Assembly: GCA_963845445.1 (NCBI GenBank)
Contig: CAWJSE010000002.1
Location: forward strand, 1,674,001-1,738,000
DNA: 64,000 bases
Source of the DNA: JABDBL01 sp963845445
GTDB taxonomy: Bacteria; Cyanobacteriota; Vampirovibrionia; Obscuribacterales; Obscuribacteraceae
Direction: 5' to 3'
Part shown: positions 45,764 to 55,334 of the stretch, one piece after another
Numbering within the stretch: position 1 is the first letter of the stretch
Layout of the letters: the number at the start of each line of letters is the position of its first letter
The notes under the pieces: model-generated
Told to the model about the DNA's origin: nothing
The model's input: the letters and a program-made list of their open reading frames with translations, nothing else
The model's database searches: none
Program-made: the position numbers and the translations under genes

Positions 45764-46747
45764 CTAATTAACCCGCTCTGCTTCCCAGTCGCCGCCGCCC
45801 TGAGTTTTACCACTCATATAGGGTCCAGTGTAGTCCTTGTCAGACACTTCACTGACTTCTGCTTTGAAGGTCATAACGTTATTGCCCTGGTGTCTGCCTG
45901 GATACTGTCTGATGATAGTCAGGTGGGGAAAATTATACCAACCCTTGATTATTATGAACTTTTCCTTACTATTAGCATCTACGCCATGACCACTTATTTT
46001 ATTGTCCTCTTGCTCCAAGAACATAGTTGAATGAATCGTTTTAAAATTATATTCAAAAGCTACGCTCCACTTACCAGACAGATCAGGACAGCGATTTTCT
46101 GAGATGGCCTGTTTGGGTTCCTCTTCAGCTACATTGTTTTTGTTCGCCACGCTTACTGGAGAAGGCTTCACCTCAGCCATTGCTGCTTCCCATTCACCAA
46201 CAGTTAAAGCACCATTCGATTCAAATGAAAAATCACCACCCATATATGGTACTTGTCCATTTTCAACGGAAAGATAAGAAAAGCGGCCATGGTACTGCAC
46301 AGCTTGATTGGGGCGCTTGTCATACCTTTTTAAAAAAACAATTTCATCTCCTTTGATCTGTCCTTGTTCAATTCTGAAATTAGCACCATTCTGTTCGTCT
46401 TGACCCTGACCAGAAAAACTTTGATTACTTTGCTGAATTTGCATATTGCCGAGACATTTCTCACCTTGATCCTTAAATCCGATTTTCCAAAGGCCCGACA
46501 AATTTACCGGTCTGTTTGCCTGACGGGAAGTTAGAACCGATTTTTGTCCGACTGCCACCGGACCTTTAATAAGGTTATGCCCTGCTCTTTGTGGCATTGG
46601 AAGCTGATTGCAGGCGGTTAATAAAATAGACCCCAAACAGATCAAGATCACATTTGCCTTCAAACAGCGACTGACAACCGAGCGGCTTACTTCACAGAAA
46701 AAAAGTAATTGCTTAATGCGGTTAGATTTTTGTTTAAAGTAGTACAT
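45764..46747 (-). CDS. Lipoprotein with two copies of a beta domain
   Basis: 327 residues. A hydrophobic segment with lipobox (LGSILLTAC-N, about residue 46) follows an unusually long basic N-terminus, so the true start may lie further in. Two related domains follow. The first runs from NLSGLWKIGF to PYMGGDFSFESNGALTVGEW. The second runs from DLSGKWSVAFEYNFK to GPYMSGKTQGGGDWEAE. The shared pattern is LSG.W at the start and PYM.G...G.WEA at the end. I recognise no named family; a role in the envelope is likely. The Pro/Lys/Glu-rich stretch between the domains is a linker. Confidence 0.68.
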   Translation of the reverse strand: MYYFKQKSNRIKQLLFFCEVSRSVVSRCLKANVILICLGSILLTACNQLPMPQRAGHNLIKGPVAVGQKSVLTSRQANRPVNLSGLWKIGFKDQGEKCLGNMQIQQSNQSFSGQGQDEQNGANFRIEQGQIKGDEIVFLKRYDKRPNQAVQYHGRFSYLSVENGQVPYMGGDFSFESNGALTVGEWEAAMAEVKPSPVSVANKNNVAEEEPKQAISENRCPDLSGKWSVAFEYNFKTIHSTMFLEQEDNKISGHGVDANSKEKFIIIKGWYNFPHLTIIRQYPGRHQGNNVMTFKAEVSEVSDKDYTGPYMSGKTQGGGDWEAERVN

Positions 46748-46808
46748 ATTTTTTTATGTCATTCTCAGAGCGTCTCTGTCAAAATAATACTAGGAAAGGA
46801 GATTTTTT

Positions 46809-47036
46809 GTGGCTATTCCTCTTAATACGGCGGTCACTGTTCTAATGATGAGCGGCGAACAAATTGACGGCGCGGTAGCCATGATTGATCAAGGTACTTA
46901 TTTGTGTCTAAACCGCGAAAACGAAACAGTTTATTTGCCTTGGACTGCCATCAAGTGCGTGCGGGGTCCAGCTCTACCGCACAGAATGGTCGGCAATCCT
47001 TATCCTGAAAGAACAAAACAAGATCCTTCCAAATAG
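46809..47036 (+). CDS. Small conserved-looking protein, possibly Sm/LSM-like
   Basis: 75 residues from GTG at 46809, with AAAGGAG eight bases upstream. The pattern VTVLMMSGEQIDGAVAMIDQGTYLCL, then YLPWTAIKCVRGP resembles small beta-barrel proteins of the LSM/Hfq type, in which two Sm motifs would lie in the same places. The match is weak. It stands alone between a divergent lipoprotein and a convergent gene. Confidence 0.6.
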   Translation: MAIPLNTAVTVLMMSGEQIDGAVAMIDQGTYLCLNRENETVYLPWTAIKCVRGPALPHRMVGNPYPERTKQDPSK

Positions 47037-47044
47037 TAAAATCT

Positions 47045-47494
47045 CTAAAGTTTATTAGCTGAGTTTGTTTTGGAGTTTTCTGCCTCTATTGCGTTGGCGG
47101 CTAGCCATTCCATAACTTCACGCTTAGTCGATTCATACAAATAAGTATTCAATCGCTTCAATATGTCAGGATGAGACGATAGAATCTTTTTAAATGCCTC
47201 AAGTACATGCGGGCTTTCAAAAGCAATTTTGATTGTTCTCTTTAATTGCTGATCCTCGAGTCCCTGAGCAAAAATCTTCAGATCGGCAATAAGCCTTTCT
47301 TTGCCGGGTTTCGGAATATACAAGAAACGGTCTATCGAGAGTTCTATTTCGTCAGTCAGGTCGCGAAGATCTTCCAATTGACGATTTACTAACCTTATGT
47401 CACCAAATTCAGTATCAAGATAATAGATATTATCTGGAGAGTCATCTTGATAAGCAAAAATCAAATAATCAAAATCAATATTGATTCTTTTCAT
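47045..47494 (-). CDS. UPF0158-like protein
   Basis: 149 residues. It resembles the UPF0158 family, small bacterial proteins of unknown function with an N-terminal segment DNIYYLDTEFGDI and a central acidic helix region (RFLYIPKPGKERLIADLKIF), ending in a segment like FESPHVLEAFKKIL. The match is by pattern only. It is convergent with the small gene at 46809, eight bases apart, and divergent from phhB. Confidence 0.6.
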   Translation of the reverse strand: MKRINIDFDYLIFAYQDDSPDNIYYLDTEFGDIRLVNRQLEDLRDLTDEIELSIDRFLYIPKPGKERLIADLKIFAQGLEDQQLKRTIKIAFESPHVLEAFKKILSSHPDILKRLNTYLYESTKREVMEWLAANAIEAENSKTNSANKL

Positions 47495-47551
47495 TCAAAA
47501 CTCTCTTTACTAAAATAGTGGCTGACAAATAGACGAAGGCTATAAATAATA

Positions 47552-47899
47552 ATGGATCTCAAAGAACTTTTAGCTAAAGAATGTATTTCTTGCTCAAATG
47601 AAGTTACGCGCCTGAGCGAAATCCAGGCAAGATCGTATCTCAACCTGCTCTCTGACTGGCGCTTGCAAGATTTCAGATTAGAAAAAGATGTAAAAACAAA
47701 GAATTTTGAGCAAGCTTTATTATTGGCTAACGCTCTTGGCAAAATCGCGGCGGAGCAAAACCACCATCCAGATCTATATATCAGCTGGGGATTACTAAAA
47801 ATTAGCATTTTCACCCATGCCATCAACGGACTATCCGAAAATGATTTCATACTGGCGGCAAAACTAGACAGATTACTTGCTCAAGAACCTAAACTTTAG
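47552..47899 (+). CDS. phhB: Pterin-4a-carbinolamine dehydratase
   Basis: 115 residues. Dehydrates 4a-hydroxytetrahydropterin. The family signature is visible as EQNHHPDLYISWG, with the paired His of the active site, followed by LKISIFTHAINGLSENDFILA. The length is normal and there is no signal peptide. No aromatic amino-acid hydroxylase gene is near, so the role here may be in other pterin chemistry (for example moco-related) or general repair. The convergent gene at 47913 ends 13 bases beyond its stop. Confidence 0.9.
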   Translation: MDLKELLAKECISCSNEVTRLSEIQARSYLNLLSDWRLQDFRLEKDVKTKNFEQALLLANALGKIAAEQNHHPDLYISWGLLKISIFTHAINGLSENDFILAAKLDRLLAQEPKL

Positions 47900-47912
47900 A
47901 ACATCCATTATA

Positions 47913-49712
47913 TTATAGAGAATATCCCTTTAATGCACCGGCCGTACTAAGAATATCGCCGCGCAGCTTATTTGCATCTAGTCTTCCAAATTTCATGTCC
48001 AAATACATGCTGATTAACTGCGCGGTGCTGATCAGGCAGATATTTTTCTTGACCGCAAAATCTAGGATAAAATTTGAGAAATCGGCTTCTTTGCGTTGAG
48101 GTAGCGGCGTATCGCAATATGTACAGGCTATCAATATGCCTTTTGGCTCGATGCCGTGACTATCCCAAAATTTTATCAAAGACTCGGTCAGTTTGGCAAT
48201 CTCGCCTCTTTCAGGTGAGCTAGTACTTACCGATAGTCGCACCACAGCTAAATGCTGGTCATTCTCGGCCAGCACAAGTTCATCACTACCGTTTACTTCA
48301 GTCGAAAAACCAAGCTCCCTCAGCACTACTTGGCAACTCTCCAAAAGATTCCCTGGTTTGCCCGACAATAGTGTAGCTTTAACCCCCTCTAAAGCAGAAA
48401 CCATATTTTCAGACATTTCTAATTTTCGCTCTAATTCAGCCAACTGCTTATGCATGGACTGGATCTCTTTAATTAGTCCGTCCATACCAGGCAGCCAATA
48501 GCTGTTACACCATTCGGGCATGGCGGCTGCTTCGCTTATGCCTTCTGTCACTCGCGGCATTTTAGCTTCTTGAGCAAATTCGTTAGCAACTTTCTCTTCA
48601 GCGTTTTTTTGCGTACCCGTAGTAGGAATGCTCGGCTTCTCCTTGGCTGGACTTAATTTGGATGCAGCTTGATCTCCGCTTCGCCTTTGAATGCCCGTAA
48701 ATTGGCGATTATCATCGCCAAAGTCACTATCCTCTATGATATTTGACTGCCTTCTTTCAGTTTCATGCTGTAAGTTTTCCGCTTTTAAATTTGCTCTAAT
48801 GGCAGATTCTTCGGTAAACTCATTCATTTGCGTCGGTGGTTTTAGGGCAAAGTCCTCTTGAGACGAATTTGACATTTGCGTGTCCTCGCCCGCCCCTTCT
48901 GGACCATTTTGACCATTCAAATCCCCAGGCAAAGTCACCTTCGATCCAGCTGTCTCACTGTGAGTAGAACCCATTTTGGTGTCTTGCCAAATATTAATAC
49001 ACTCTATTAATGCCCGGTCAAAGTCAGGCGAGTACGGCGCGGGCAGGAAAACGACCCTGCCTCCGTTATCTCCAGCAATGAGCTCACCAGCAATGCACTT
49101 TTTAGGTCCCGCCTGAGCTAGAGGAGAATAACCGCTGGTCAGAAAATCGGTTCTAATTATAGTATTCCATTCTAAACCCACTTGTTCTAAATATTTATCA
49201 AATTCAGATTCACTAGCGGCTAGACACTTATCGATATTACGGCCATGAGCCACAGTACTCATATGACGAACAGTCTGCTCGCTCGTAGTAACTTCGCCGG
49301 ATTGATCGGGCGCCAAACCACAAAGCCAGGCATAATTATCCATTGAACGATTTTCAGAATTAATTACAAAAGGACGGCATAAATAATAAATGAGCAAGCC
49401 ACCCTCAGCCAAGAATTGAAAGAGTTCGGGAGAACGCGCCTCAATTTGCTGGCTGATCCTCTCTATTATATTACTGTCGCCTAATCTGTGGGTAGAGAGT
49501 CCTTCCGCCAAAGCCGTGTCAATTTGTCTCATAAGCAATTCATCTTCTTCAAAAAGATGAACAATACTTATAGGATTAACAATAATTACTTTATAGTCGG
49601 TTAACGGTCGAGCTTTACCGCAGGTCAATAGGCCTGAACTACCATAACCTGGACAATTAAGTCTTAATATTGCTTCTGACTGAACGGATTTACGATACTC
49701 GGACGTCTTCAT
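47913..49712 (-). CDS. Large unknown protein with GATase-like N-terminus and possible degenerate nuclease-like C-terminus
   Basis: About 599 residues in three parts. Residues ~1-240 resemble stand-alone Rossmann/GATase-like domains that end with a GRVVFLPAPYS strand. Residues ~240-430 are acidic, polar and probably disordered. A short coiled coil follows (LIKEIQSMHKQLAELERKL), then a ~140-residue domain with VVLRELGFSTEVNGSDELVL and NICLISTAQLISMY. This last part has the outline of a PD-(D/E)xK nuclease fold, but the E-x-K pair is missing, so catalysis is unlikely. I prefer the ATG at 49712 (AGAAGG just upstream); a TTG at 49853 would add 47 residues. Function unknown. Confidence 0.5.
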   Translation of the reverse strand: MKTSEYRKSVQSEAILRLNCPGYGSSGLLTCGKARPLTDYKVIIVNPISIVHLFEEDELLMRQIDTALAEGLSTHRLGDSNIIERISQQIEARSPELFQFLAEGGLLIYYLCRPFVINSENRSMDNYAWLCGLAPDQSGEVTTSEQTVRHMSTVAHGRNIDKCLAASESEFDKYLEQVGLEWNTIIRTDFLTSGYSPLAQAGPKKCIAGELIAGDNGGRVVFLPAPYSPDFDRALIECINIWQDTKMGSTHSETAGSKVTLPGDLNGQNGPEGAGEDTQMSNSSQEDFALKPPTQMNEFTEESAIRANLKAENLQHETERRQSNIIEDSDFGDDNRQFTGIQRRSGDQAASKLSPAKEKPSIPTTGTQKNAEEKVANEFAQEAKMPRVTEGISEAAAMPEWCNSYWLPGMDGLIKEIQSMHKQLAELERKLEMSENMVSALEGVKATLLSGKPGNLLESCQVVLRELGFSTEVNGSDELVLAENDQHLAVVRLSVSTSSPERGEIAKLTESLIKFWDSHGIEPKGILIACTYCDTPLPQRKEADFSNFILDFAVKKNICLISTAQLISMYLDMKFGRLDANKLRGDILSTAGALKGYSL

Positions 49713-49897
49713 TTTCCCTTCTCTAACCGCCAAAATATTTATACCCGCACGCGGCACAAGTTCTACTTTATTACAACTTTCATATCCAAGAGACTGATAA
49801 TATTTACTACTAGTAGTACCATATTCAATCAGTACCACACTGGCGAGCAACAAAATTTTCCTAAGCTCTTATGCATTTTAAACCCCTATAACCCATT

Positions 49898-51076
49898 ATG
49901 GCAAAAGCTACCTATCACCGTAAAGGATTTGGCTTAAAAGAGCAGATAGCTCTCGAATTAAACAGCGACTATCATTCTGGTTTAATTGCCCAATTGCGAG
50001 AAAACGGCAATTTACTGAAAAATGGCAGGGTCACTATACGTTTGGCCGCAGCCTTTGGATTTTGCTGGGGAGTGGAAAGAGCGGTCTCCATGGCTTACGA
50101 GACCAGAGAACATTTTCCCGACAGAACAGTATGGATTACTAACGAAATTATTCATAATCCTGTAGTCAATGAAAATCTGCAAAGGAAAAATGTCGGTTTT
50201 CTGCCATTGAAGACTGATGGCACTAAAGACTTTAGTGCTATCGCGCCCAATGATGTCGTCATTTTGCCCGCTTTCGGGGCAAGCGAGAAAGAATTAAACA
50301 CCCTCAATGAGCTTGGTTGCGAAATAGTCGATACCACTTGCCCTTGGGTTTCCCGTGTTTGGAACCGAGTAGCCAAATATGAAAATGAAGAATTTACAGC
50401 TATAATTCACGGTAAATATAATCATGAAGAAACAATAGCTACAGCGTCACGCACTAAACGCTATTTGATCGTAGAAAATCTTACCGAAGCTAAACTTGTT
50501 TGCAACTACATTTTATCTAATGCTACATTAGACAGCTTTGTCTCCAGCTTTAAGCACGCGTGTTCTGTTGGTTTTGACCCGCAAATACACCTTAACAAGG
50601 TAGGGGTAGCGAACCAAACTACCATGCTAAAAACCGAGACCGAACAAATCGGCAAATGCTTCGAACAAACCATGCTCGCCAAATACGGTCCTCAAAATTT
50701 AAACGCGCATTTTATCTCAGCTGGTGACACCATTTGTGATGCTACCCAAGAGCGTCAGGATGCAATGTACGAACTAATTGAACCAGGACTGAGCTGTTTA
50801 CTTGTCATAGGAGGTTTTAATTCTTCAAATACTGGGCATTTGCAAGAAATTGCAGAAAGTAAAAATGTACCTTCGTACCATATAGATGGAGTTGAGCGCA
50901 TCGGGCCTGGTAATTTAATTAAGCATAAAAGTAAAGGCAGCCAGCAACTAAATCTTACCGAAAACTGGTTAGCACCGGGTGAAATCGTTGTCGGTATTAC
51001 AGCTGGTGCATCTACCCCCGATCAAGTAATAGAACAAGTTATAGAGAAAACATGTCAACTCGCTAATTCGCTTTAA
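49898..51076 (+). CDS. ispH: 4-hydroxy-3-methylbut-2-enyl diphosphate reductase, cyanobacterial/plant type
   Basis: Last step of the MEP isoprenoid pathway, giving IPP and DMAPP; an oxygen-sensitive iron-sulfur enzyme. The three cluster Cys are in AAAFGFCWGVERAV, DTTCPWVSRVW and DTICDATQERQDA. Other motifs are NEIIHNPVVN and VIGGFNSSNTGHL. The length of 392 residues, with the N-terminal extension (MAKATYHRKGFG), is that of cyanobacterial and plant IspH rather than the ~310-residue bacterial form; this is one reason for placing the organism near cyanobacteria. It is followed by hemE after 14 bases. Confidence 0.95.
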   Translation: MAKATYHRKGFGLKEQIALELNSDYHSGLIAQLRENGNLLKNGRVTIRLAAAFGFCWGVERAVSMAYETREHFPDRTVWITNEIIHNPVVNENLQRKNVGFLPLKTDGTKDFSAIAPNDVVILPAFGASEKELNTLNELGCEIVDTTCPWVSRVWNRVAKYENEEFTAIIHGKYNHEETIATASRTKRYLIVENLTEAKLVCNYILSNATLDSFVSSFKHACSVGFDPQIHLNKVGVANQTTMLKTETEQIGKCFEQTMLAKYGPQNLNAHFISAGDTICDATQERQDAMYELIEPGLSCLLVIGGFNSSNTGHLQEIAESKNVPSYHIDGVERIGPGNLIKHKSKGSQQLNLTENWLAPGEIVVGITAGASTPDQVIEQVIEKTCQLANSL

Positions 51077-51090
51077 ATATCTTAACCACA

Positions 51091-52173
51091 TTGAATAGCC
51101 ACTCAAACACCACAGAATATAATACTGGGCTTGTAAAAACAGCTTCAGGCTCTCCTATGATGTTAGCTTGTCGCCAGAAAATGGGCGATTACACCCCTGT
51201 TTGGCTAATGAGACAAGCCGGGCGATACATGGCTTCCTATAAAAAAGTACGCCGTAAAGCAGAATTCTTAGAACTATGTAAAAACCCTGACTTAGTTACT
51301 GAAGTTACCTTGTTACCAATAAATGAGTTGGGCGTCGACGCAGCAATACTTTTTGCCGATATTTTACTAATACTAGAACCTATAGGAGCAAAGCTTAGAT
51401 TTGCTGCCAGTGAAGGACCTATTATAGATAACCCTGTTCAAGCGGAGCGAGATGTTTATGGGCTGCAAAAAGCTTGCGTCAATGAGTCTTTGTCATATGT
51501 ATTCGATGCTATTCGTAAAATCAGAAGAGCTTTGCAATCAGACTTGCCTCTAATTGGTTTCTGTGGTGCGCCTTTCACATTGGCCGCTTATTTAATCGAG
51601 GGCGGCAAGGTCGGAAACTTAGCTCGTACCAAAACTTTTATGTATAAATATCCTCAAGCTTGGCTAGATCTTCTTGATCTTCTTACTAATGCTAGCATCG
51701 ACTATTTATCTGAACAGATTAACTCAGGCGTCGACATCGTGCAAATATTCGACAGTTGGCTTGGATATTTATCTCCTGCCGATTTTAATGAGTATGTATT
51801 ACCCCACAGCAAAAGACTTGTAGGCGCTGTTAAGAACCGGGTGCCAACAATATATTTTGGCACTGGCACCAGTACTTTGCTCAGTTTAATTAAACAAACC
51901 GAATGCCAAATTATTGGCTTAGATTGGAGAACAGATTTATCGTTAGAATGGAAAAATTTAAATCACCAGGTGGCCATACAAGGCAATCTGGATCCCCTTG
52001 TTTTATTAAGCGATAGAGAGACTATTACTGGGCAAACAAAAAGGATACTGGCAGAAGCTCAAAATCGACCTGGGCATATTTTCAACTTGGGACATGGCGT
52101 ACTTCCTGAAACACCAATTGATAACGTCAAATATTTAATTGAACTTGTACATGAATTGAGCGGGAAAATCTAG
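51091..52173 (+). CDS. hemE: Uroporphyrinogen III decarboxylase
   Basis: Removes four carboxyl groups to give coproporphyrinogen III. Motifs: TPVWLMRQAGRYMASYKKVR, with the active-site Arg residues, then FADILLILEPIGA, GFCGAPFTLAAYLIEGG, IFDSWLGYLSP and FNLGHGVLPETP. The length of 360 residues is normal. The start is a TTG at 51091 without a clear ribosome site; an in-frame ATG 20-25 codons later also keeps the catalytic region. It lies between ispH and hemY in one operon. Confidence 0.94.
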   Translation: MNSHSNTTEYNTGLVKTASGSPMMLACRQKMGDYTPVWLMRQAGRYMASYKKVRRKAEFLELCKNPDLVTEVTLLPINELGVDAAILFADILLILEPIGAKLRFAASEGPIIDNPVQAERDVYGLQKACVNESLSYVFDAIRKIRRALQSDLPLIGFCGAPFTLAAYLIEGGKVGNLARTKTFMYKYPQAWLDLLDLLTNASIDYLSEQINSGVDIVQIFDSWLGYLSPADFNEYVLPHSKRLVGAVKNRVPTIYFGTGTSTLLSLIKQTECQIIGLDWRTDLSLEWKNLNHQVAIQGNLDPLVLLSDRETITGQTKRILAEAQNRPGHIFNLGHGVLPETPIDNVKYLIELVHELSGKI

Positions 52174-52175
52174 CA

Positions 52176-53615
52176 ATGAACTACAATATAGCCATTGTCG
52201 GAGGCGGCATCACCGGTTTGACTGTAGCTCACCGGTTAACATGCTTAAAAAAGCAAAAAAGCTTGCCCATCAAAATTTTATTAATAGAGAGCAGCGAGCG
52301 TCTGGGTGGTGTCATTAAATCAGAGCAGACCGATAACCTTATTATCGAACACGGACCAGATGCTTTCTTAGCAGAAAAGTTAGAACTCAAGAACCTTTTA
52401 AGCGAACTAAAGCTCAGCGGAATGTTGTTGCCTACCAATAAAGATAATAGACGGGCTTTTATTGCTCAGAACAATAAACTGATCCCCTTGCCCGTTGGTT
52501 TCTTTATGATCGCTCCCACTCAATGGTTACCTTTTATAACCAGCCCGCTATTTTCATTTTTAGGTAAATTGCGCATAACTTTGGAAACTGTCATACCTAA
52601 GAAGAAAAAAGAAGTTGACGAAAGTGTGGCAGATTTTCTACGCAGACGTTTTGGCAGTGAATTATTGGTACGCGCTGGACAACCTTTGGTGGGCGGAATA
52701 TATATGGCTGATATCAATCTGCTCAGCACGCAATCAACCCTTCCCCACTTCGCCGAACTGGAACAACAATTTGGCAGTTGCATAAAAGGTCTGGTTCAAA
52801 CCAGACATAATGGCGCAGGCACTGCCAGCGGTGCCCGATACAATTTATTCAGCAGTCTGAGCAACGGCATGCAAACATTAGTCAATCGACTAGTCGAACG
52901 GTTAACCAGCGTAGAGCTCCATCTAAATACCAAGCTGATTACGGTTGAAAAAGGCAATGAAAAGAACTGGCAGCTTAAAACAACGGGCAGCTCTTTTGAA
53001 GCAGATGTAGTTGTGTTTGCTATTCCATCCAAGCTAGCCTCCCAAACGGTAAAAGAATTAGACCCCGTCCTCAGCAATTCTCTTGCAAAGATTGAAAGCA
53101 GCAATTCGGTAGTTGTGAATCTTTTATACAACAAGACTGATATTGAAAAACCACATAAAGGATTCGGATTTGTCGTGCCTTCAACCGAGAACAAAAAAAT
53201 TATAGCGGCTGGTTTTATCAGTCAAAAATTCCCTGATCGAGTCGACAGCGATAGTGAAATGATCAGGGTTTTTATTGGTGGACAACTGGCACCGCACTTA
53301 TTCAGCCTTAACGACGAAGAGCTAATGAACTTGGCTCACGATGAACTTAGTTCTTATCTGGGAATAAAAGGTCCAGCTATAAAAAAATGGCTTTGTCGCT
53401 GGCCAAACGGTCTACCTTTTTATCAGTTAGAACACCGGCATGCAGTTGAATCCATTGAAAATCTTGCTAAGAATCATCCTGGATTTTTCTTTGCTGGTTC
53501 CTCTTATAATGGTCTGGGAATTCCCGACTGTATACGCGATGGCGAAGAAACAGCTGCTCGCTTAGTAACACATATTGAACAAAGGAAGCTAAAGTGCCTA
53601 AATCAAATGGTTTGA
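52176..53615 (+). CDS. hemY: Protoporphyrinogen oxidase, oxygen-dependent (HemY type)
   Basis: A 479-residue FAD enzyme that oxidises protoporphyrinogen IX to protoporphyrin IX. The N-terminal dinucleotide motif is IAIVGGGITGLTVAHRL, followed by ERLGGVIKSE and IEHGPDAFL, and at the C-terminus SSYNGLGIPDCIRDGEETA, which completes the FAD site. It starts two bases after hemE. The enzyme normally needs oxygen, so haem synthesis here would be aerobic. The last 22 bases overlap the ppx gene. Confidence 0.93.
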   Translation: MNYNIAIVGGGITGLTVAHRLTCLKKQKSLPIKILLIESSERLGGVIKSEQTDNLIIEHGPDAFLAEKLELKNLLSELKLSGMLLPTNKDNRRAFIAQNNKLIPLPVGFFMIAPTQWLPFITSPLFSFLGKLRITLETVIPKKKKEVDESVADFLRRRFGSELLVRAGQPLVGGIYMADINLLSTQSTLPHFAELEQQFGSCIKGLVQTRHNGAGTASGARYNLFSSLSNGMQTLVNRLVERLTSVELHLNTKLITVEKGNEKNWQLKTTGSSFEADVVVFAIPSKLASQTVKELDPVLSNSLAKIESSNSVVVNLLYNKTDIEKPHKGFGFVVPSTENKKIIAAGFISQKFPDRVDSDSEMIRVFIGGQLAPHLFSLNDEELMNLAHDELSSYLGIKGPAIKKWLCRWPNGLPFYQLEHRHAVESIENLAKNHPGFFFAGSSYNGLGIPDCIRDGEETAARLVTHIEQRKLKCLNQMV

Positions 53616-55312
53616 AGTTAGACATTCAGTCTAAAAGGTTAAAGCCTGGCGCGAATGAACCAGTTTTAGCTTGTATCGATTTGGGCACTAATTCGTTCCA
53701 TATGATCGTTTGTCAGGCTACACCAGATCGCGAGCATTTTGAAGTAATGTTCCGTTCTAAAGAAGCAGTACCATTTTTTCGTAAATCATTAGCCGACCAC
53801 TTTATAGATGAAGCTGCTACAAGAGCCGCTTTGCGAATCATTAAAGAAATGGCGCAACAAGCCAGAGCAAAGGGAGCTTTAACAATTATAGCGGTAGCAA
53901 CTTCGGCTGTGAGAGAGTCTAAAAACGGTGAGGACTTTCTAGAACGGATACGATCCACTTTAAATATTGACGCTAATATGCTGTCTGGCTCAGAAGAAGC
54001 TCGGTTAATTTATTTAGGCGTCATTTGGAGCATGCCAGAACTCACCAATAATTTCGCAATTATAGATATAGGGGGAGGTAGCACAGAAATTATAGTTGGC
54101 AATAAAGAAAAAACATCCTTTATGCAGTCATATAAGCTGGGCGCTGCTCGACTTGCGCAGAAGTTTTTTGGCAAGGATCTGCCGACCCGAGAAAAAGTAA
54201 GACAAATACACGAGGAAGTGGCAGGAGTATTGCAACCTACTGCTGTCAAGATAGAAGCATGTGGTGGTTTTAGAAAGTTGATTGGTACTTCCGGAACTAT
54301 ACAAGCATTGGCCAAAATCGATCGCGAGCTAGAAGGACTGCCGGATGCAAATTTGCATAGATGGCGCCTACCTCTTGAACGTCTTAGGCACATCATTTCT
54401 TACATAGAAGACTGCTCAATACGCAATGAAAAAATAAAATTCGTTAGCAATGACCGAGCACAAACAATATTGTCTGGTTCCATCGTTCTAATAGAAGCTA
54501 TGAAAGCTTTGCAAGCCAGTGAATTAATCGTCTGCACTGCGGCTTTGCGAGAAGGTGTGGCTGTAGATCGCTTTTTGCAAACAGGTTGGCTGGATGCAAG
54601 CCTTGCCGTTCATCAAAATCCCCGTTCACTGAGTGTTTCTCATTTGTTAAAGAAATATCAAGGCGATGTGGAACATGCTCAACAAGTCGCTTGGCTTGCC
54701 TGCGAAATTTTTTGGCAAACACATAAAACAATTCATAATTATTCTGAAGATGTCGTTAACCTTCTGTGGGCTGCCGCTATGCTCCACGATCTGGGCATAT
54801 ACATAGGCCGGAGCGGCCACCACAAACACTCATATTACTTGATTAAACAAGAGGAGTTATTGGGCTACAATCGCGAAGAAATACAGTTAATAGCTAGTAT
54901 TGCTCGCTATCACCGTGGTAGTGCACCGAAAGAAACTCATGAAGCATTTATAGCTTTATCAACAAGCGAAAGGAAGCTTGTCACGGATATGGCAGCCATT
55001 CTACGCTTAGCAGAGTCCTTAGATCGCAGTCATAGACAAATCATCCAATCTCTAAATATCAAAGACCCACTAAATAGCAAAACTAAACAAACAAAATTAA
55101 TTTCTGACAAAAAATTAGATAACAAAAAAGCAAATGCACTTTTATTTGAGGCAATCATTAAACCAGGTAGTGACGGTAAGTCAGAAGCCTGGGCGCTCGG
55201 AGAAAAAAAATCATTTTTCGAAACGCAGTTCAAAAAAGAAATTTCATTAGAGCTAAAAACTGTGCCTGCGGAATACCGGGGTTCTTTGCCTAATCGCGCC
55301 CTAAAAATATGA
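53594..55312 (+). CDS. ppx: Exopolyphosphatase/pppGpp phosphatase (Ppx/GppA) with HD domain
   Basis: 572 residues. The ASKHA-fold phosphatase has phosphate loops LACIDLGTNSFHMIV and FAIIDIGGGSTEIIVG, plus LGAARLAQKF, and between them ATSAVRESKNGEDFLER. From ~residue 350 a C-terminal HD-like domain shows MLHDLGIYIGRSGHHKHSYY. This domain arrangement is that of polyphosphatases that also act on pppGpp. It may degrade polyphosphate stores. The start is GTG at 53594 (AAGGAAG seven bases upstream), overlapping hemY by 22 bases, so it is co-transcribed with the haem genes. Confidence 0.92.
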   Translation: MPKSNGLKLDIQSKRLKPGANEPVLACIDLGTNSFHMIVCQATPDREHFEVMFRSKEAVPFFRKSLADHFIDEAATRAALRIIKEMAQQARAKGALTIIAVATSAVRESKNGEDFLERIRSTLNIDANMLSGSEEARLIYLGVIWSMPELTNNFAIIDIGGGSTEIIVGNKEKTSFMQSYKLGAARLAQKFFGKDLPTREKVRQIHEEVAGVLQPTAVKIEACGGFRKLIGTSGTIQALAKIDRELEGLPDANLHRWRLPLERLRHIISYIEDCSIRNEKIKFVSNDRAQTILSGSIVLIEAMKALQASELIVCTAALREGVAVDRFLQTGWLDASLAVHQNPRSLSVSHLLKKYQGDVEHAQQVAWLACEIFWQTHKTIHNYSEDVVNLLWAAAMLHDLGIYIGRSGHHKHSYYLIKQEELLGYNREEIQLIASIARYHRGSAPKETHEAFIALSTSERKLVTDMAAILRLAESLDRSHRQIIQSLNIKDPLNSKTKQTKLISDKKLDNKKANALLFEAIIKPGSDGKSEAWALGEKKSFFETQFKKEISLELKTVPAEYRGSLPNRALKI

Positions 55313-55334
55313 GACTAATTTTTTGTCCCTACTT

